Positions 1 through 8,877 of a stretch of 64,000 nucleotides of DNA are shown in pieces. The DNA comes from Pseudomonas nunensis (GTDB taxonomy: Bacteria > Pseudomonadota > Gammaproteobacteria > Pseudomonadales > Pseudomonadaceae), in NCBI RefSeq assembly GCF_024296925.1, contig NZ_CP101125.1, forward strand, positions 2,668,501-2,732,500. The letters run 5' to 3'. How positions within the stretch are numbered: the first letter of the stretch is position 1; the number at the start of each line of letters is the position of its first letter. The notes beneath the pieces are model-generated. The model searched no databases. It saw only the letters and a list, made by a program, of their open reading frames with translations, and was not told where the DNA came from. A program made the translations under genes and the position numbers.

Positions 1-71
1 TGAACCAATGAAGGTTCTACCCCTCCTCACATGAGCTAAAGGAAGCGCTCGATGACTAAGGCGGGCAACAC

Positions 72-347
72 ATGAACAAAGGGTCATTCAGCAAAGTTAC
101 CTTTCCAAACGCCTGCCAGCTGATGCGCTGGCATTTTCATCCCATGGGTTTCGAGGCGAGCATGGACGCGCCGGGCAGCATGATTGCCCGTCTTTTTGAC
201 CGTGCCAGTGGCGAAACCATGATCGCCATTGCTGGCATTCCTTGCGCGACCGTGATGAATGCCGCAGATGTAGAACGAATAATCGAAGCGGTGGAAGATG
301 AACTTGAAACGTTCATTCCGCCGGTGGCGCTCAGGAGTTATGCCTGA
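72..347 (+). CDS. DUF1652 family protein
   Basis: A 91-residue protein of unknown function resembling the DUF1652 family that is common in Pseudomonas. What is seen is the family's typical order: a short N-terminal helix (CQLMRWHFHPMGFEASM), a 'RLFDRASGE' strand-turn near residue 40, an 'AGIPCATVMN' segment, then an acidic C-terminal helix (VERIIEAVEDELE). There is no signal peptide and no membrane segment. The ATG follows a weak purine stretch (AAGGCGGGC). The gene ends just before a strong terminator, so it appears monocistronic. No biochemical role is known for the family. Confidence 0.75.
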   Translation: MNKGSFSKVTFPNACQLMRWHFHPMGFEASMDAPGSMIARLFDRASGETMIAIAGIPCATVMNAADVERIIEAVEDELETFIPPVALRSYA

Positions 348-368
348 CACCGGATCCAGACAACAAGA

Positions 369-392
369 AGCCCACAGGATGTGGGCTTTTTT
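369..392 (+). terminator. Rho-independent terminator after the DUF1652 gene
   Basis: A perfect 8-bp stem (AGCCCACA / TGTGGGCT) with a 3-base loop is followed by a run of T. It lies 22 bases after the stop codon. Confidence 0.85.
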
Positions 393-429
393 GTGGGTGC
401 TGATTCATCCTGAATTGAAATGCCATACC

Positions 430-520
430 CCTGTGGGAGCGGGCTTGCTCGCGAAGGCGGTGAATCAGTCGACATTGATGCTGGATGACACACCGCCTTC
501 GCGAGCAAGCCCGCTCCCAC
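430..520. repeat. Inverted pair of REP-type palindromes
   Basis: Two copies of a ~31-bp element with core GGGAGCGGGCTTGCTCGCG face each other (430-460 and 493-520). This is the tail-to-tail REP doublet arrangement frequent in P. fluorescens intergenic DNA. It sits between two convergent genes. Confidence 0.85.
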
Positions 521-544
521 ATGGCTCCCACAGGAATTAGCGGT

Positions 545-3019
545 CTATGCGGATTTTGCGCTCTGCCGATGATCCGCAAAGAACGCCTTGCCCTGACCGA
601 CCTTGTCAGACGCCTTGGGCATATTGACGGTTTGGCCGTCCTGGCCATCGACATACCAATAGCAATGACTCACCGCCCGGGTGATCCCGACATAAGCCAG
701 CCGCAGAATCTCGTCTTTCTGCGCCGTGTCATAAGCCTCGCTGTCCCCAGCCTTGCCCAGCCCTGCCATGCGATACACCTGGTTCTTGTAAGGCGAGCTG
801 GTCAGATGCTGGCAATCGCCCAGCAAGAACACAGCGTCCGCCTGAAGCCCTTTGGCGCTGTGATAGGTCAATTGCTTGAGCCGGCGAGCGTCGTACGGCA
901 GGCTAGAATCAACATTAACTAAAGATTGAATATGCTGCTCTATCAATGACTTATCGCTACTTTTTCGATAAAGCATCAAGATTGAATCGCCGCGCCGATA
1001 GTGTTCCATCAACCGCTGCGCCATGCCTTGGTCATCCCGGTCCAGCACGTTCACCGGCTGGAGCGCCTTGGATTCACCGCAGGCCTTGGCCTTCTTGCCA
1101 GGGATGGCTGGCGCGGCTCGCACGATGTGTTCGGCGGCATCGATGATGTGCTGATGACTGCGATAATTGTCGCTGAGCATGACCCGAGTGGTGCTCGGCG
1201 ACGGGAATTCCTTGTTGAACTCCATAAAGTACGTCGGCGAACTGCCGCGCCAGCCATAGATCGACTGCCAATCATCGCCAACACACAGCAACGACGAACG
1301 CTGCGCACCACGCCCTACATGCATCGCCGGTCCACGACTGCGAATCTCGGCCAGGCTGGCGCGAATCCACGAGACAATCTGCGGCGATACGTCTTGAAAT
1401 TCGTCGATCATCAGGTGCGACAGCGGCCTGAGCAGCTCATCGCTCAGCAGCTTCAGGTTTTCGGGCGAATGCTCGCTGAACAGGGCAAACATCCGGTTAT
1501 AGGTCATCACCGGTGGCTTTTGATCGAGCAAGTGATCTTCCAGGGCGCGCCAGAACAGGCTCAAGGCTTCAAAGAAAAACCGGTCCGGGTCGTCCTTGGC
1601 AAAATTCATACGGCCCACGGCATCGGGAACGTCCAGCCCCAGGTTCTCGATAAACCCGGCGGCAGCGACGAAACAGTCCAGCAACGGTGAGGAGCCTAGC
1701 TCACCCTTGACCTTGTAATCGAACCCCGGCCCGGCACTGGCATCCCCGGCCAACGAGGCTAAAACACGTTTTGAAGATTCATAACTATCCAGCCATATCA
1801 ATGGCTTACGACAGAATGCTTGAAACAAGGTGCGCTTTACTGCCCATTCGGCGCGCACCGTCAGCTTGGCATTTGGACGGCTGACTTGCGGGTTTTCCCG
1901 AGGATCGAAGCCCAGCACCACCCAGGCGTCCAGGCTTGGAATGTAGCCGTGACAATGAAAGGTCGAGCCGTTGATATCGAACGTCTGACGATTCGGCTCG
2001 ATGCCCTTGATCGGCCAGGCACCCGCGCGAAACCACAGGTCTTCAATCGTGTCGCAGAGTTCTTCATCGCGCTTGGCCGCCAGTTCAGTCACGGCCACAC
2101 GCTTCTGTACATCAGGGTGATCGCGTTCCAGCTCCTTGAGCTGCAAGGCATGGCGAGATAAAGGCTGGATCAGCTCGCGAAAGCGTTCGTTGGTGGTGAA
2201 CAACGCGTGATAACAAGCGTTGAGCTGCTGGCGCTGGGCGTCGTTGATTCGCAGGTCGAATGGATTGCTGTCGACTTCCTCGTCACCGTTTTGTGGGCGA
2301 TTGCTGAGATTTTCGAAGGCCTGCAAGCGCTCGAATCCCGGCAAACTACGGACCATCGGCAGAATCCGCGAGTGAAAGGTGCGCACCAGTTCCCGGGCGT
2401 CTTTAAGGCTGAGTGCCCGGCCCCACAAGCCAAACAGCTCGATGAGTTTGTTGATGAAGTCTTTGCGCGATTCGCGGGTGAAGGTCACCACGGTCATCGA
2501 ACTCAATTCGAACCCTAAATAGTGGGTCAGCAACAGAATACGCAGTACCAGCGTCGTCGACTTGCCCGCACCCGCGCCGGCGATCACCGAGGTCGAAGGT
2601 GTATCGCTGAAGATCATCTTCCATTGCGCAACGCTGGGCTGAGCATGAGCAGGCAGCAGTCGCGCGACATCAGCCTTCATGCGTTTCTTGATCTCGGCAT
2701 TCAACGGCAGCCGCCAATCATCGAACAGGTTGTCGTCGACATTCGGCGGTCGGTGCTCGGTGGAGCGCGAGTCGCGGATCAACAACACCTGCCGGCCTTC
2801 TTCCAGCCCTTCGAGCTTGCCCTCCTTAAAGCCGTAATCCACCCCGGCACTGTGGCCGCTGCGAAAGCCGTCAGCCTGCCCGTGGAGCCACGATGCACGG
2901 TGTTGCGCGCGCATTTGGGTCAAGCCATACCCGAAAAAACGGGCGGCCAGGCGCTTGAGCCATGGCATCTCGGCGAGGGGACGTAGTTCGGGAGGGAGAT
3001 CGGGGGTGTGTTGCAGCAC
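545..3019 (-). CDS. UvrD/Rep-family superfamily 1 DNA helicase
   Basis: An 824-residue SF1A helicase. The N-terminal ~130 residues are specific to this protein and include a charged stretch. The Walker A motif (GAGAGKSTT) lies near residue 150, an 'MIDEFQDVSP' Walker B/DEAD-like box near 545, a 'VGDDWQSIYGWRGS' motif III region near 580, and the motif VI region 'LAYVGITRAVSHCYWY' at the C-terminus. This order is that of UvrD, Rep and helicase IV-type 3'-5' helicases. A nuclease domain is not evident. The GTG start is chosen because TGGAG lies 8 bases upstream; the next ATG (position 2968) lacks a ribosome site. Helicase IV (HelD) is the closest named relative by motif spelling, but orthology is not certain. 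Confidence 0.85.
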   Translation of the reverse strand: MLQHTPDLPPELRPLAEMPWLKRLAARFFGYGLTQMRAQHRASWLHGQADGFRSGHSAGVDYGFKEGKLEGLEEGRQVLLIRDSRSTEHRPPNVDDNLFDDWRLPLNAEIKKRMKADVARLLPAHAQPSVAQWKMIFSDTPSTSVIAGAGAGKSTTLVLRILLLTHYLGFELSSMTVVTFTRESRKDFINKLIELFGLWGRALSLKDARELVRTFHSRILPMVRSLPGFERLQAFENLSNRPQNGDEEVDSNPFDLRINDAQRQQLNACYHALFTTNERFRELIQPLSRHALQLKELERDHPDVQKRVAVTELAAKRDEELCDTIEDLWFRAGAWPIKGIEPNRQTFDINGSTFHCHGYIPSLDAWVVLGFDPRENPQVSRPNAKLTVRAEWAVKRTLFQAFCRKPLIWLDSYESSKRVLASLAGDASAGPGFDYKVKGELGSSPLLDCFVAAAGFIENLGLDVPDAVGRMNFAKDDPDRFFFEALSLFWRALEDHLLDQKPPVMTYNRMFALFSEHSPENLKLLSDELLRPLSHLMIDEFQDVSPQIVSWIRASLAEIRSRGPAMHVGRGAQRSSLLCVGDDWQSIYGWRGSSPTYFMEFNKEFPSPSTTRVMLSDNYRSHQHIIDAAEHIVRAAPAIPGKKAKACGESKALQPVNVLDRDDQGMAQRLMEHYRRGDSILMLYRKSSDKSLIEQHIQSLVNVDSSLPYDARRLKQLTYHSAKGLQADAVFLLGDCQHLTSSPYKNQVYRMAGLGKAGDSEAYDTAQKDEILRLAYVGITRAVSHCYWYVDGQDGQTVNMPKASDKVGQGKAFFADHRQSAKSA

Positions 3020-3299
3020 GCGGACGGACTCCAGGGTGTGAGGCTGTTGAGGGCTATGGTGTCTGCATTTGCCGTTTAGTTCTAGTGAAATGCTTACAGG
3101 TCATTGGCTTATGCGATGAAGTGAAGGCTGGATGAGAATGTTTCGAGGTTATTCAACATCAACTTATTAGATTGTTTTGAAGCACTTTTTACGCTTTTTA
3201 TCGATCATCGGCTGATAGATGATGCTCGCCATCAACCACCGGTTCTTGTTTCGTGGCTCAGGCGCACCGCCCCATGACGAACCTTTTCAGGAGACGATC

Positions 3300-3995
3300 A
3301 TGCTTGAACTCAGACCATTCAACACCTTGGGCGGCGCCCATCATGGCTGGTTGGATGCCCATCACCACTTTTCGTTCGCCGAGTACCATGACCCGAAACG
3401 CATGAACTGGGGCAACCTGCGGGTCTGGAACGATGACGTGATCGCCCCGGGTACTGGCTTCCCACAGCATCCGCACCGCGACATGGAAATCATCACTTAT
3501 GTGCGTGAAGGTGCGATTACCCACCAGGACAACCTGGGCAACAAGGGCCGTACTGAAGCGGGTGACGTGCAGGTCATGAGCGCAGGCACCGGGATCGCCC
3601 ACAGCGAGTACAACCTGGAATCCACCGAGACCCGGATTTTCCAGATCTGGATCATCCCCAACGAGGCCGGCTCGGCTCCGTCGTGGGGCGCCAAGCCTTT
3701 CCCGAAAGGTCAGCGCGAAGGTTTCGTGACCTTGGCCAGCGGCAAGACCGGCGACGATCAAAGCCTGCGGATTCGCGCTGATGCGCGGTTGGTGGCGGCG
3801 AATCTGAAGGCCGGGGAATCGGCGGAGTATCACCTTGATAACGGGCGCCGTGCCTACCTGGTTCCGGCCACCGGTGTGATTGAAGTCAACGGCTTGCGTG
3901 CACAAGCTCGAGACGGTGTAGCGGTCGCCGATGAGCAAGTGTTGCGTGTGACGGCGATTGAAGACAGTGAGATCGTGTTGGTGGATCTGGCTTAA
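3300..3995 (+). CDS. Pirin family protein (YhaK-like bicupin)
   Basis: A 231-residue pirin, the usual length for YhaK-type members. The N-terminal cupin carries the metal-site pattern of the family: 'HPHRDMEIITYVREG' near residue 60 and 'MSAGTGIAHSEYN' near residue 100, giving His/His/His/Glu ligands. Some bacterial pirins show quercetinase activity or act as redox sensors; which applies here cannot be told. The ATG at 3300 follows CAGGAGACGATC, a good ribosome site. An upstream in-frame ATG at 3219 would add 27 atypical residues and is rejected. The gene stands alone and ends at a strong terminator. Confidence 0.88.
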   Translation: MLELRPFNTLGGAHHGWLDAHHHFSFAEYHDPKRMNWGNLRVWNDDVIAPGTGFPQHPHRDMEIITYVREGAITHQDNLGNKGRTEAGDVQVMSAGTGIAHSEYNLESTETRIFQIWIIPNEAGSAPSWGAKPFPKGQREGFVTLASGKTGDDQSLRIRADARLVAANLKAGESAEYHLDNGRRAYLVPATGVIEVNGLRAQARDGVAVADEQVLRVTAIEDSEIVLVDLA

Positions 3996-4012
3996 ATACC
4001 AGGTAAAAAAAT

Positions 4013-4038
4013 GGGCGACCTTGTGGTCGCCCTTTTTT
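4013..4038 (+). terminator. Rho-independent terminator after the pirin gene
   Basis: Stem GGGCGACC / GGTCGCCC with loop TTGT, followed by six T. It lies 17 bases after the stop codon. Confidence 0.9.
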
Positions 4039-4050
4039 GTTTGTAGCGAT

Positions 4051-4180
4051 TGTGGCGAGGGGGCTTGCCCCCGTTCGACTGCGAAGAAGTCGCAAATCAA
4101 CACACACGGTATGCCTGGAAAACCGCAATGGCCGGATTAGGGTCGCTACGCAACCCAACGGGGGCAAGCCCCCTCGCCAC
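4051..4180. repeat. Inverted pair of REP-type palindromes, second family
   Basis: The core TGGCGAGGGGGCTTGCCCCCG at 4052-4073 recurs inverted at 4158-4180. The pair separates two convergent genes (pirin and pgm). The same family recurs after oprN. Confidence 0.85.
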
Positions 4181-4190
4181 AGGCCCTCAA

Positions 4191-5837
4191 TCACTTCGTT
4201 GAAATAGCGCCATCCACCAGGGTCTGAGCCTCAGCCACCAACTGCTTGAGATGCTCGTCGCTGATAAAGCTTTCCGCATAGATCTTATAGATGTCTTCAG
4301 TGCCCGACGGACGCGCCGCAAACCAGCCGTTCTCGGTCATGACCTTCAAGCCACCGATTGCCTGGTTGTTACCCGGCGCATGGCTGAGGATGCTCTGGAT
4401 CGCTTCGCCAGCCAGTTGGGTCGAGGTGACTTGGTCCGGGGACAATTTGCTCAGCAGTGCTTTCTGCTCAGGGTTGGCCTTGGCATCGACCCGCACCGAG
4501 AACGGTTCGCCCAACTCGTCAGTCAGTGCGCGATAGGCCTGGCTTGGGTCGCGACCGGTGCGGGCGGTCATTTCTGCCGCCAACAGCGCCGGAATCAGGC
4601 CGTCTTTGTCAGTGCTCCAGACACCACCGTCCTTGCGCAGGAAGGAAGCGCCGGCGCTCTCTTCGCCACCAAAGCCCAGGGAACCGTCGAACAGGCCATC
4701 GGCAAACCACTTGAAGCCGACCGGCACTTCGTACAGACGACGACCGAGGCGCTTGGCCACTCGATCGATCAAACCACTGCTGACCACGGTTTTGCCCACG
4801 CCAGCATCGGCACGCCAGTGCGGACGGTTCTGGAACAGGTAGTCGATTGTTACTGCGAGGTAGTTGTTCGGCGCCAACAGGCCGCCGGACGGGGTCACGA
4901 TGCCGTGACGGTCGTGATCCGGATCGCAGCCGAAGGCCACGTCAAAACGATCTTTCAGACCAATCAGGCCCTGCATGGCGTGGGTGGACGATGGGTCCAT
5001 GCGGATCTGCCCGTCCCAATCGACGGTCATGAAACGGAAGGTCGGATCGACCTCGGTGTTGACCACTTCCAGATCCAGGCGGTAATGCTCGGCAATCGCC
5101 GACCAGTAGCGCACCCCTGCTCCGCCCAACGGATCGACACCCAAATGCAGCTTGGCGTCACGAATGGCGTCGAAGTCGATCACGTTGATCAGGTCGGCGA
5201 CATAGGTGTTGACGTAGTCGTGGCGATGGGTGGTGCTGGCTTTCAATGCCTGCTCGTAGCTGATGCGCTTGACGCCGGCCAGCTTGTTGCCGAGCAGTTC
5301 GTTGGCCTTGGCTTCGATCCACTTGGTGATGTGGGTGTCGGCCGGACCGCCATTGGTAGGGTTGTATTTGTAGCCGCCGCTTTGTGGCGGGTTGTGGGAC
5401 GGCGTAATGACGATGCCATCCGCCAGGCCCGAGGTGCGGCCACGGTTGTAGCAAAGAATTGCATGGGAGATGGCCGGGGTCGGCGTGTACTCGTCGCCTT
5501 CGGCGATCATCACGGTGACGCCGTTGGCGGCCAACACTTCGAGGGCGCTGGCACCGGCTGGGGTCGACAGCGCGTGGGTGTCGATGCCGACAAACAGCGG
5601 GCCGTCGATGCCCTGGGCTTCACGGTACAGGCAAATGGCCTGGCTGATCGCCAGAACGTGCCATTCGTTGAAACTCAAGTCGAACGAACTGCCACGGTGA
5701 CCTGACGTGCCAAAGGCGACGCGCTGGGTAGAGATGTTGGCATCAGGCTGGCCGGTGTAATAAGCCGTTACCAGTCGCGGGATGTCGACCAACAATTCTG
5801 CCGGTGCCGGTTTGCCCGCAAAAGGACTGAGTGTCAT
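4191..5837 (-). CDS. pgm: Phosphoglucomutase, alpha-D-glucose phosphate-specific
   Basis: A 548-residue enzyme that interconverts glucose 1-phosphate and glucose 6-phosphate, feeding glycogen, trehalose and cell-envelope sugar synthesis. All family signatures are present: 'GTSGHRG' near residue 44, the phosphoserine loop '[11 protein letters not shown]' near 145, the metal-binding '[10 protein letters not shown]' near 305, the sugar-binding 'GGEESAG' near 390, and the phosphate-binding '[12 protein letters not shown]' near the C-terminus. The length matches the E. coli Pgm type rather than AlgC/ManB. The start ATG follows AGAGG at about 6 bases. No operon partner is seen. Confidence 0.97.
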   Translation of the reverse strand: MTLSPFAGKPAPAELLVDIPRLVTAYYTGQPDANISTQRVAFGTSGHRGSSFDLSFNEWHVLAISQAICLYREAQGIDGPLFVGIDTHALSTPAGASALEVLAANGVTVMIAEGDEYTPTPAISHAILCYNRGRTSGLADGIVITPSHNPPQSGGYKYNPTNGGPADTHITKWIEAKANELLGNKLAGVKRISYEQALKASTTHRHDYVNTYVADLINVIDFDAIRDAKLHLGVDPLGGAGVRYWSAIAEHYRLDLEVVNTEVDPTFRFMTVDWDGQIRMDPSSTHAMQGLIGLKDRFDVAFGCDPDHDRHGIVTPSGGLLAPNNYLAVTIDYLFQNRPHWRADAGVGKTVVSSGLIDRVAKRLGRRLYEVPVGFKWFADGLFDGSLGFGGEESAGASFLRKDGGVWSTDKDGLIPALLAAEMTARTGRDPSQAYRALTDELGEPFSVRVDAKANPEQKALLSKLSPDQVTSTQLAGEAIQSILSHAPGNNQAIGGLKVMTENGWFAARPSGTEDIYKIYAESFISDEHLKQLVAEAQTLVDGAISTK

Positions 5838-6022
5838 GCAAAACCTCTGAAATAGAGTGGTTCAGGAATAGAGACGGAGTTTACTGGCAGTTTGACCACG
5901 GCGCGATAGCAACGATCCGCGCGGTCTACGACCTTTTTTAACCCAGGATGACTCCAGTACCGCATTTCGCTGGAATACGCCACAGCCTGCTACAGCAGGT
6001 TTATCAAGGAGTCAGGCGATAG

Positions 6023-6190
6023 AACTACGTCATCCCCCTGGCGATCCGTCTGCAATTCGAGTTTGCCGCCCGCCGCTGCGAAATCGTCACGCTCGAATGG
6101 GAATGGGTCCAAGCCCATGAGCGAAGAAGCCTATCGGCTGCTTTCGACAGCACCGATGCGTTCGCCGCGCGTGTCGAAGCACGCCGATAG
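6023..6190 (+). pseudogene. Possible remnant of a tyrosine recombinase
   Basis: The 468-bp gap between pgm and the next gene holds a 55-codon open stretch bounded by stops. It contains 'RLQFEFAARRCEIVTLEWEW', which resembles the region around the first catalytic Arg of phage-type integrases (usual form '..ARRSEI..LEW.W'). Similarity ends after ~30 residues and there is no start or other catalytic motif. If correct, it marks an old integration next to the accessory metabolic block. Nothing else is recognised in the gap. Confidence 0.35.
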
Positions 6191-6305
6191 CTGTTCATAT
6201 AGTCTTCGTGAGAAATCATATTGGGCAATAAATGCTGCGTAACGTGCACCAAATTCAATGAAATGGCGGGCCACAATGGGTAATCGTTAAAAGAGGTTAC
6301 CCCCT

Positions 6306-7145
6306 ATGACTGACAAGAAGGTTTGGCTCGTCACCGGCGCTGGCCGCGGGCTGGGCACCGAGATCGCCAAGTCGGCGCTGGCCGCAGGACATGCCGTGGT
6401 GGCAACCGGCCGCGATGTCGCCAAGGTCGGCGCGGCCATTGGCAAGCATGACAATCTGCTCACAGTCCAGCTCGACGTTACCCGTCCCGAAGATGCCCAG
6501 GCCGCGGTCGAGGCCGCCATCGGCAAGTTCGGCCGGATCGACGTTCTGGTCAACAACGCGGGCAATTTCTACGCAGGCTTCTTCGAAGAACTGAGCCCGG
6601 ATCAGGTGCGCAAGCAGATCGAGACCCTGCTGTTCGGTCCGATGAACGTCACCCGTGCCGTGCTGCCGGTGATGCGCCAGCAGCGCTCCGGCCTGTTGCT
6701 GAACATCTCTTCGACCGCGGGCATTGCCGGCGGCATGTTCTGCACCGCCTACGCGGCCGCCAAGTTCGGTATCGAAGGCTGGACCGAGTCCCTGACTCCC
6801 GAGATCGAACCCTACGGTATCCGCACAATGCTAGTGGAACCGGGGTTCTTTCGCACCGAACTGCTGAGCGCCGACTCCACCACCTACGCCGAGCCAGCCA
6901 TCGACGACTACGCCCAGCGCACGCGAGAGATCGTCGCGGCCTGGAGCGGCATGGACGGCAAACAGGGCGGCGACCCGGCCAAGCTTGCGGCCGCCATCGT
7001 ACAGCTCGCGGGACGAGATGAACCGCTGACGCGTTTCGCCGCTGGCGCCGATGCCGTGCAGACCTTCGAGGCCAAGGCCAAGGCGCTGCTCGATCAGGCC
7101 GAGGCGCATCGCGCGTTGTCGTCCTCGCTTGCCCACGACGGCTGA
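6306..7145 (+). CDS. Short-chain dehydrogenase/reductase, cytoplasmic copy
   Basis: A 279-residue SDR oxidoreductase. It shows the cofactor loop TGAGRGLG near residue 11, 'NNAG' near 87, the catalytic Ser in 'NISSTAG' and the YxxxK pair in 'YAAAK' near 155. The sequence belongs to the class often annotated as NADP-dependent ketoreductase with a C-terminal 'ADAVQTFEAKAK' substrate region. It lacks a signal peptide. The ATG follows AGAGGTTACCCCCT. The next gene encodes a close paralogue, and long identical stretches (for example FYAGFFEELSPDQVR) point to tandem duplication. The substrate is unknown. Confidence 0.9.
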   Translation: MTDKKVWLVTGAGRGLGTEIAKSALAAGHAVVATGRDVAKVGAAIGKHDNLLTVQLDVTRPEDAQAAVEAAIGKFGRIDVLVNNAGNFYAGFFEELSPDQVRKQIETLLFGPMNVTRAVLPVMRQQRSGLLLNISSTAGIAGGMFCTAYAAAKFGIEGWTESLTPEIEPYGIRTMLVEPGFFRTELLSADSTTYAEPAIDDYAQRTREIVAAWSGMDGKQGGDPAKLAAAIVQLAGRDEPLTRFAAGADAVQTFEAKAKALLDQAEAHRALSSSLAHDG

Positions 7146-7279
7146 CGCGATCGTTCGCAACATCAACCCGTGCAACGCATGTGGATGACTTCATGACGCT
7201 TGGTCTCGCCCTGCGCGCCCCCGCATTGCGGACCACGCCCACCATCCAGGCCTGGCCATCAACCCAAGGAGCCCTCACC

Positions 7280-8287
7280 ATGAGCAATCTACCCACCGAC
7301 CAAGTCGAATCCGACGACGCAGCAGGCCGTGAACGCCGGGAATTCATCAAGGCCGGCCTGGTCGTGACGGCCGCTGCCTTGCTGCCTGGTTTGGCTGCGA
7401 GTGCGTCGGCCGCGACCGCAACCGGCGCGCAAGCGCAAGGGCATCAAGGGGCAGGCAAGAAGGTGTGGATGATCACCGGCTCCAGCCGGGGCCTGGGCTT
7501 GGCGATCGCCAGATCGGCACTGGCTGCCGGCCATGCGGTCGTGGCTACCGGGCGCAATCCGCAACGGGTCGCGGCGGCGCTGGGCAACCACCATGACCTG
7601 CTCACCGTCAGGCTCGATGTCACCCGTCCGGAAGAGGCCTACACCGCGGTCGAAGCGGCCGTGGGCAGGTTCGGCCGGATCGATGTCCTGGTCAACAACG
7701 CGGGCAACTTCTACGCAGGCTTCTTCGAAGAGCTCAGCCCGGATCAGGTTCGCAGCCAGATCGAGACCCTGCTGTTCGGCCCCATGAACGTCGCCCGTGC
7801 CACGTTGCCGGTGATGCGCAAGCAGCGCTCGGGGCTGCTGCTCAATATCTCCTCGAGCGGTGGCATCACCGGCGGCATGTTCTGCACGGCGTATTCCGCC
7901 GCAAAGTTCGGCATCGAAGGATGGACGGAGTCGCTCATCCCGGAAATCGAGCCCTACGGCATCCGCACGATGCTGGTGGAGCCCGGCTTCTTTCGCACCG
8001 AACTGCTGACCCCGGCCTCAACCACGTACGCGGAACCCTCGATTGATGATTACGCCCCGCGTACGCGGGAGACCGTCACGGCGTGGAAGAGCATGGACGG
8101 CAAGCAGCCGGGAGATCCGGTCAAGCTCGCCAACGCCATCGTGCAACTCGCGGGGCGCGAACAACCGCCGCTCCGCTTCCCCGGCGGTGCCGATGCGGTG
8201 CAGACCTTCGAGGTTAAGTCCAAGAACCTGGCCGAGCAGGCCAATGCCAATCGCGCACTGTCGAGCGCCCTGGCGCATGACGCGTAG
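7280..8287 (+). CDS. Short-chain dehydrogenase/reductase with twin-arginine signal
   Basis: A 335-residue SDR, a paralogue of the gene before it but with ~60 extra N-terminal residues. These hold a twin-arginine signal (RREFIKAG followed by a hydrophobic stretch and 'LAASASA'). The SDR core is complete: 'TGSSRGLG', 'NNAG', Ser in 'NISSSGG' and 'YSAAK'. The ATG at 7280 follows AAGGAGCCCTCACC; an upstream in-frame start is rejected because the Tat signal would then be internal. Export of an NAD(P)-dependent enzyme is unexpected, since free nicotinamide cofactor is scarce in the periplasm. The cofactor could be bound before Tat export, as in glucose-fructose oxidoreductase. Confidence 0.88.
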   Translation: MSNLPTDQVESDDAAGRERREFIKAGLVVTAAALLPGLAASASAATATGAQAQGHQGAGKKVWMITGSSRGLGLAIARSALAAGHAVVATGRNPQRVAAALGNHHDLLTVRLDVTRPEEAYTAVEAAVGRFGRIDVLVNNAGNFYAGFFEELSPDQVRSQIETLLFGPMNVARATLPVMRKQRSGLLLNISSSGGITGGMFCTAYSAAKFGIEGWTESLIPEIEPYGIRTMLVEPGFFRTELLTPASTTYAEPSIDDYAPRTRETVTAWKSMDGKQPGDPVKLANAIVQLAGREQPPLRFPGGADAVQTFEVKSKNLAEQANANRALSSALAHDA

Positions 8288-8293
8288 GGCCGG

Positions 8294-8372
8294 GCCAACC
8301 AAGGCGTCTACAACATGACCAGGTTCGGCGTGAACGGCTTCACCGAATCGCTGCGCCAACCGCCGCTCTGGC
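8294..8372 (+). pseudogene. Fragment of another SDR, active-site region only
   Basis: Directly after the stop of the preceding SDR, an open stretch reads NQGVYNMTRFGVNGFTESLR. This matches the SDR consensus around YxxxK ('Y.atKfGv.GfteSLr') with the catalytic Lys replaced by Arg. There is no start and no Rossmann motif. It is not part of the neighbouring dehydrogenases, which have different sequence at this position, so it is a remnant of a third SDR. Confidence 0.5.
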
Positions 8373-8415
8373 GCTTGACCTCAATCTTGACCTCAATGCA
8401 GTGGACCCAACTCCA

Positions 8416-8790
8416 ATGAAGAAATACATCCTCACCGCAGCCGCCGTCATGGCGATGGCACTCTCTGCAACGGTTTACGCGCAGCCGCCCGGCTACATGA
8501 TCGCCAACTACACGATCACCGACCAGGCCGGCTTCCAGCGATACATGGATGCTGCGGGGCCGCTGGCCCCCAAGTACGGCGGCAAGATTATCGTGTTCAA
8601 CATGAACGCCACCGCCGTGGAGGGCAAGCCCAAGATGGTGATGGCCATCGCGGAATTCCCGAGCCTGGCCGACGCCCAGCGGTTCTACAACTCGCCGGAA
8701 TACACCGCCGCCAGAAGGCTGCGCATCGAGTCCACAGAAGGCTCGGTCGTCATCACCGAAGGCTTCGTCGCGCCGACGCAGAAGCCGTGA
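8416..8790 (+). CDS. Exported DUF1330 domain protein
   Basis: A 124-residue protein with a Sec signal peptide (MKKYILTAAAVMAMALSATVYA) and a DUF1330 ferredoxin-like fold. The fold is seen as 'GYMIANYTITDQAGFQRYMDA', 'GGKIIVFN' and 'EFPSLADAQRFYNSPEY', all typical of the family. DUF1330 proteins are small dimeric alpha/beta-barrel proteins without a settled activity. A GTG five codons upstream is possible, but the ATG places the lysines of the signal peptide correctly. It lies between two Tat-exported enzymes, so all three products may act outside the cytoplasm. Confidence 0.82.
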   Translation: MKKYILTAAAVMAMALSATVYAQPPGYMIANYTITDQAGFQRYMDAAGPLAPKYGGKIIVFNMNATAVEGKPKMVMAIAEFPSLADAQRFYNSPEYTAARRLRIESTEGSVVITEGFVAPTQKP

Positions 8791-8877
8791 CGCCCTTCGT
8801 GCCGCGGTTCTGACCGCGCCTCGGGAGAACGCGCCTCATCCAACACCGATATCTCACCTACATCGAAGGAATCCACC

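Noticed and set aside
4251..5705. 484-codon frame opposite pgm
   Set aside because: It lies antisense inside a complete pgm gene, has no recognisable domain and no ribosome site; long antisense frames are expected in GC-rich DNA.
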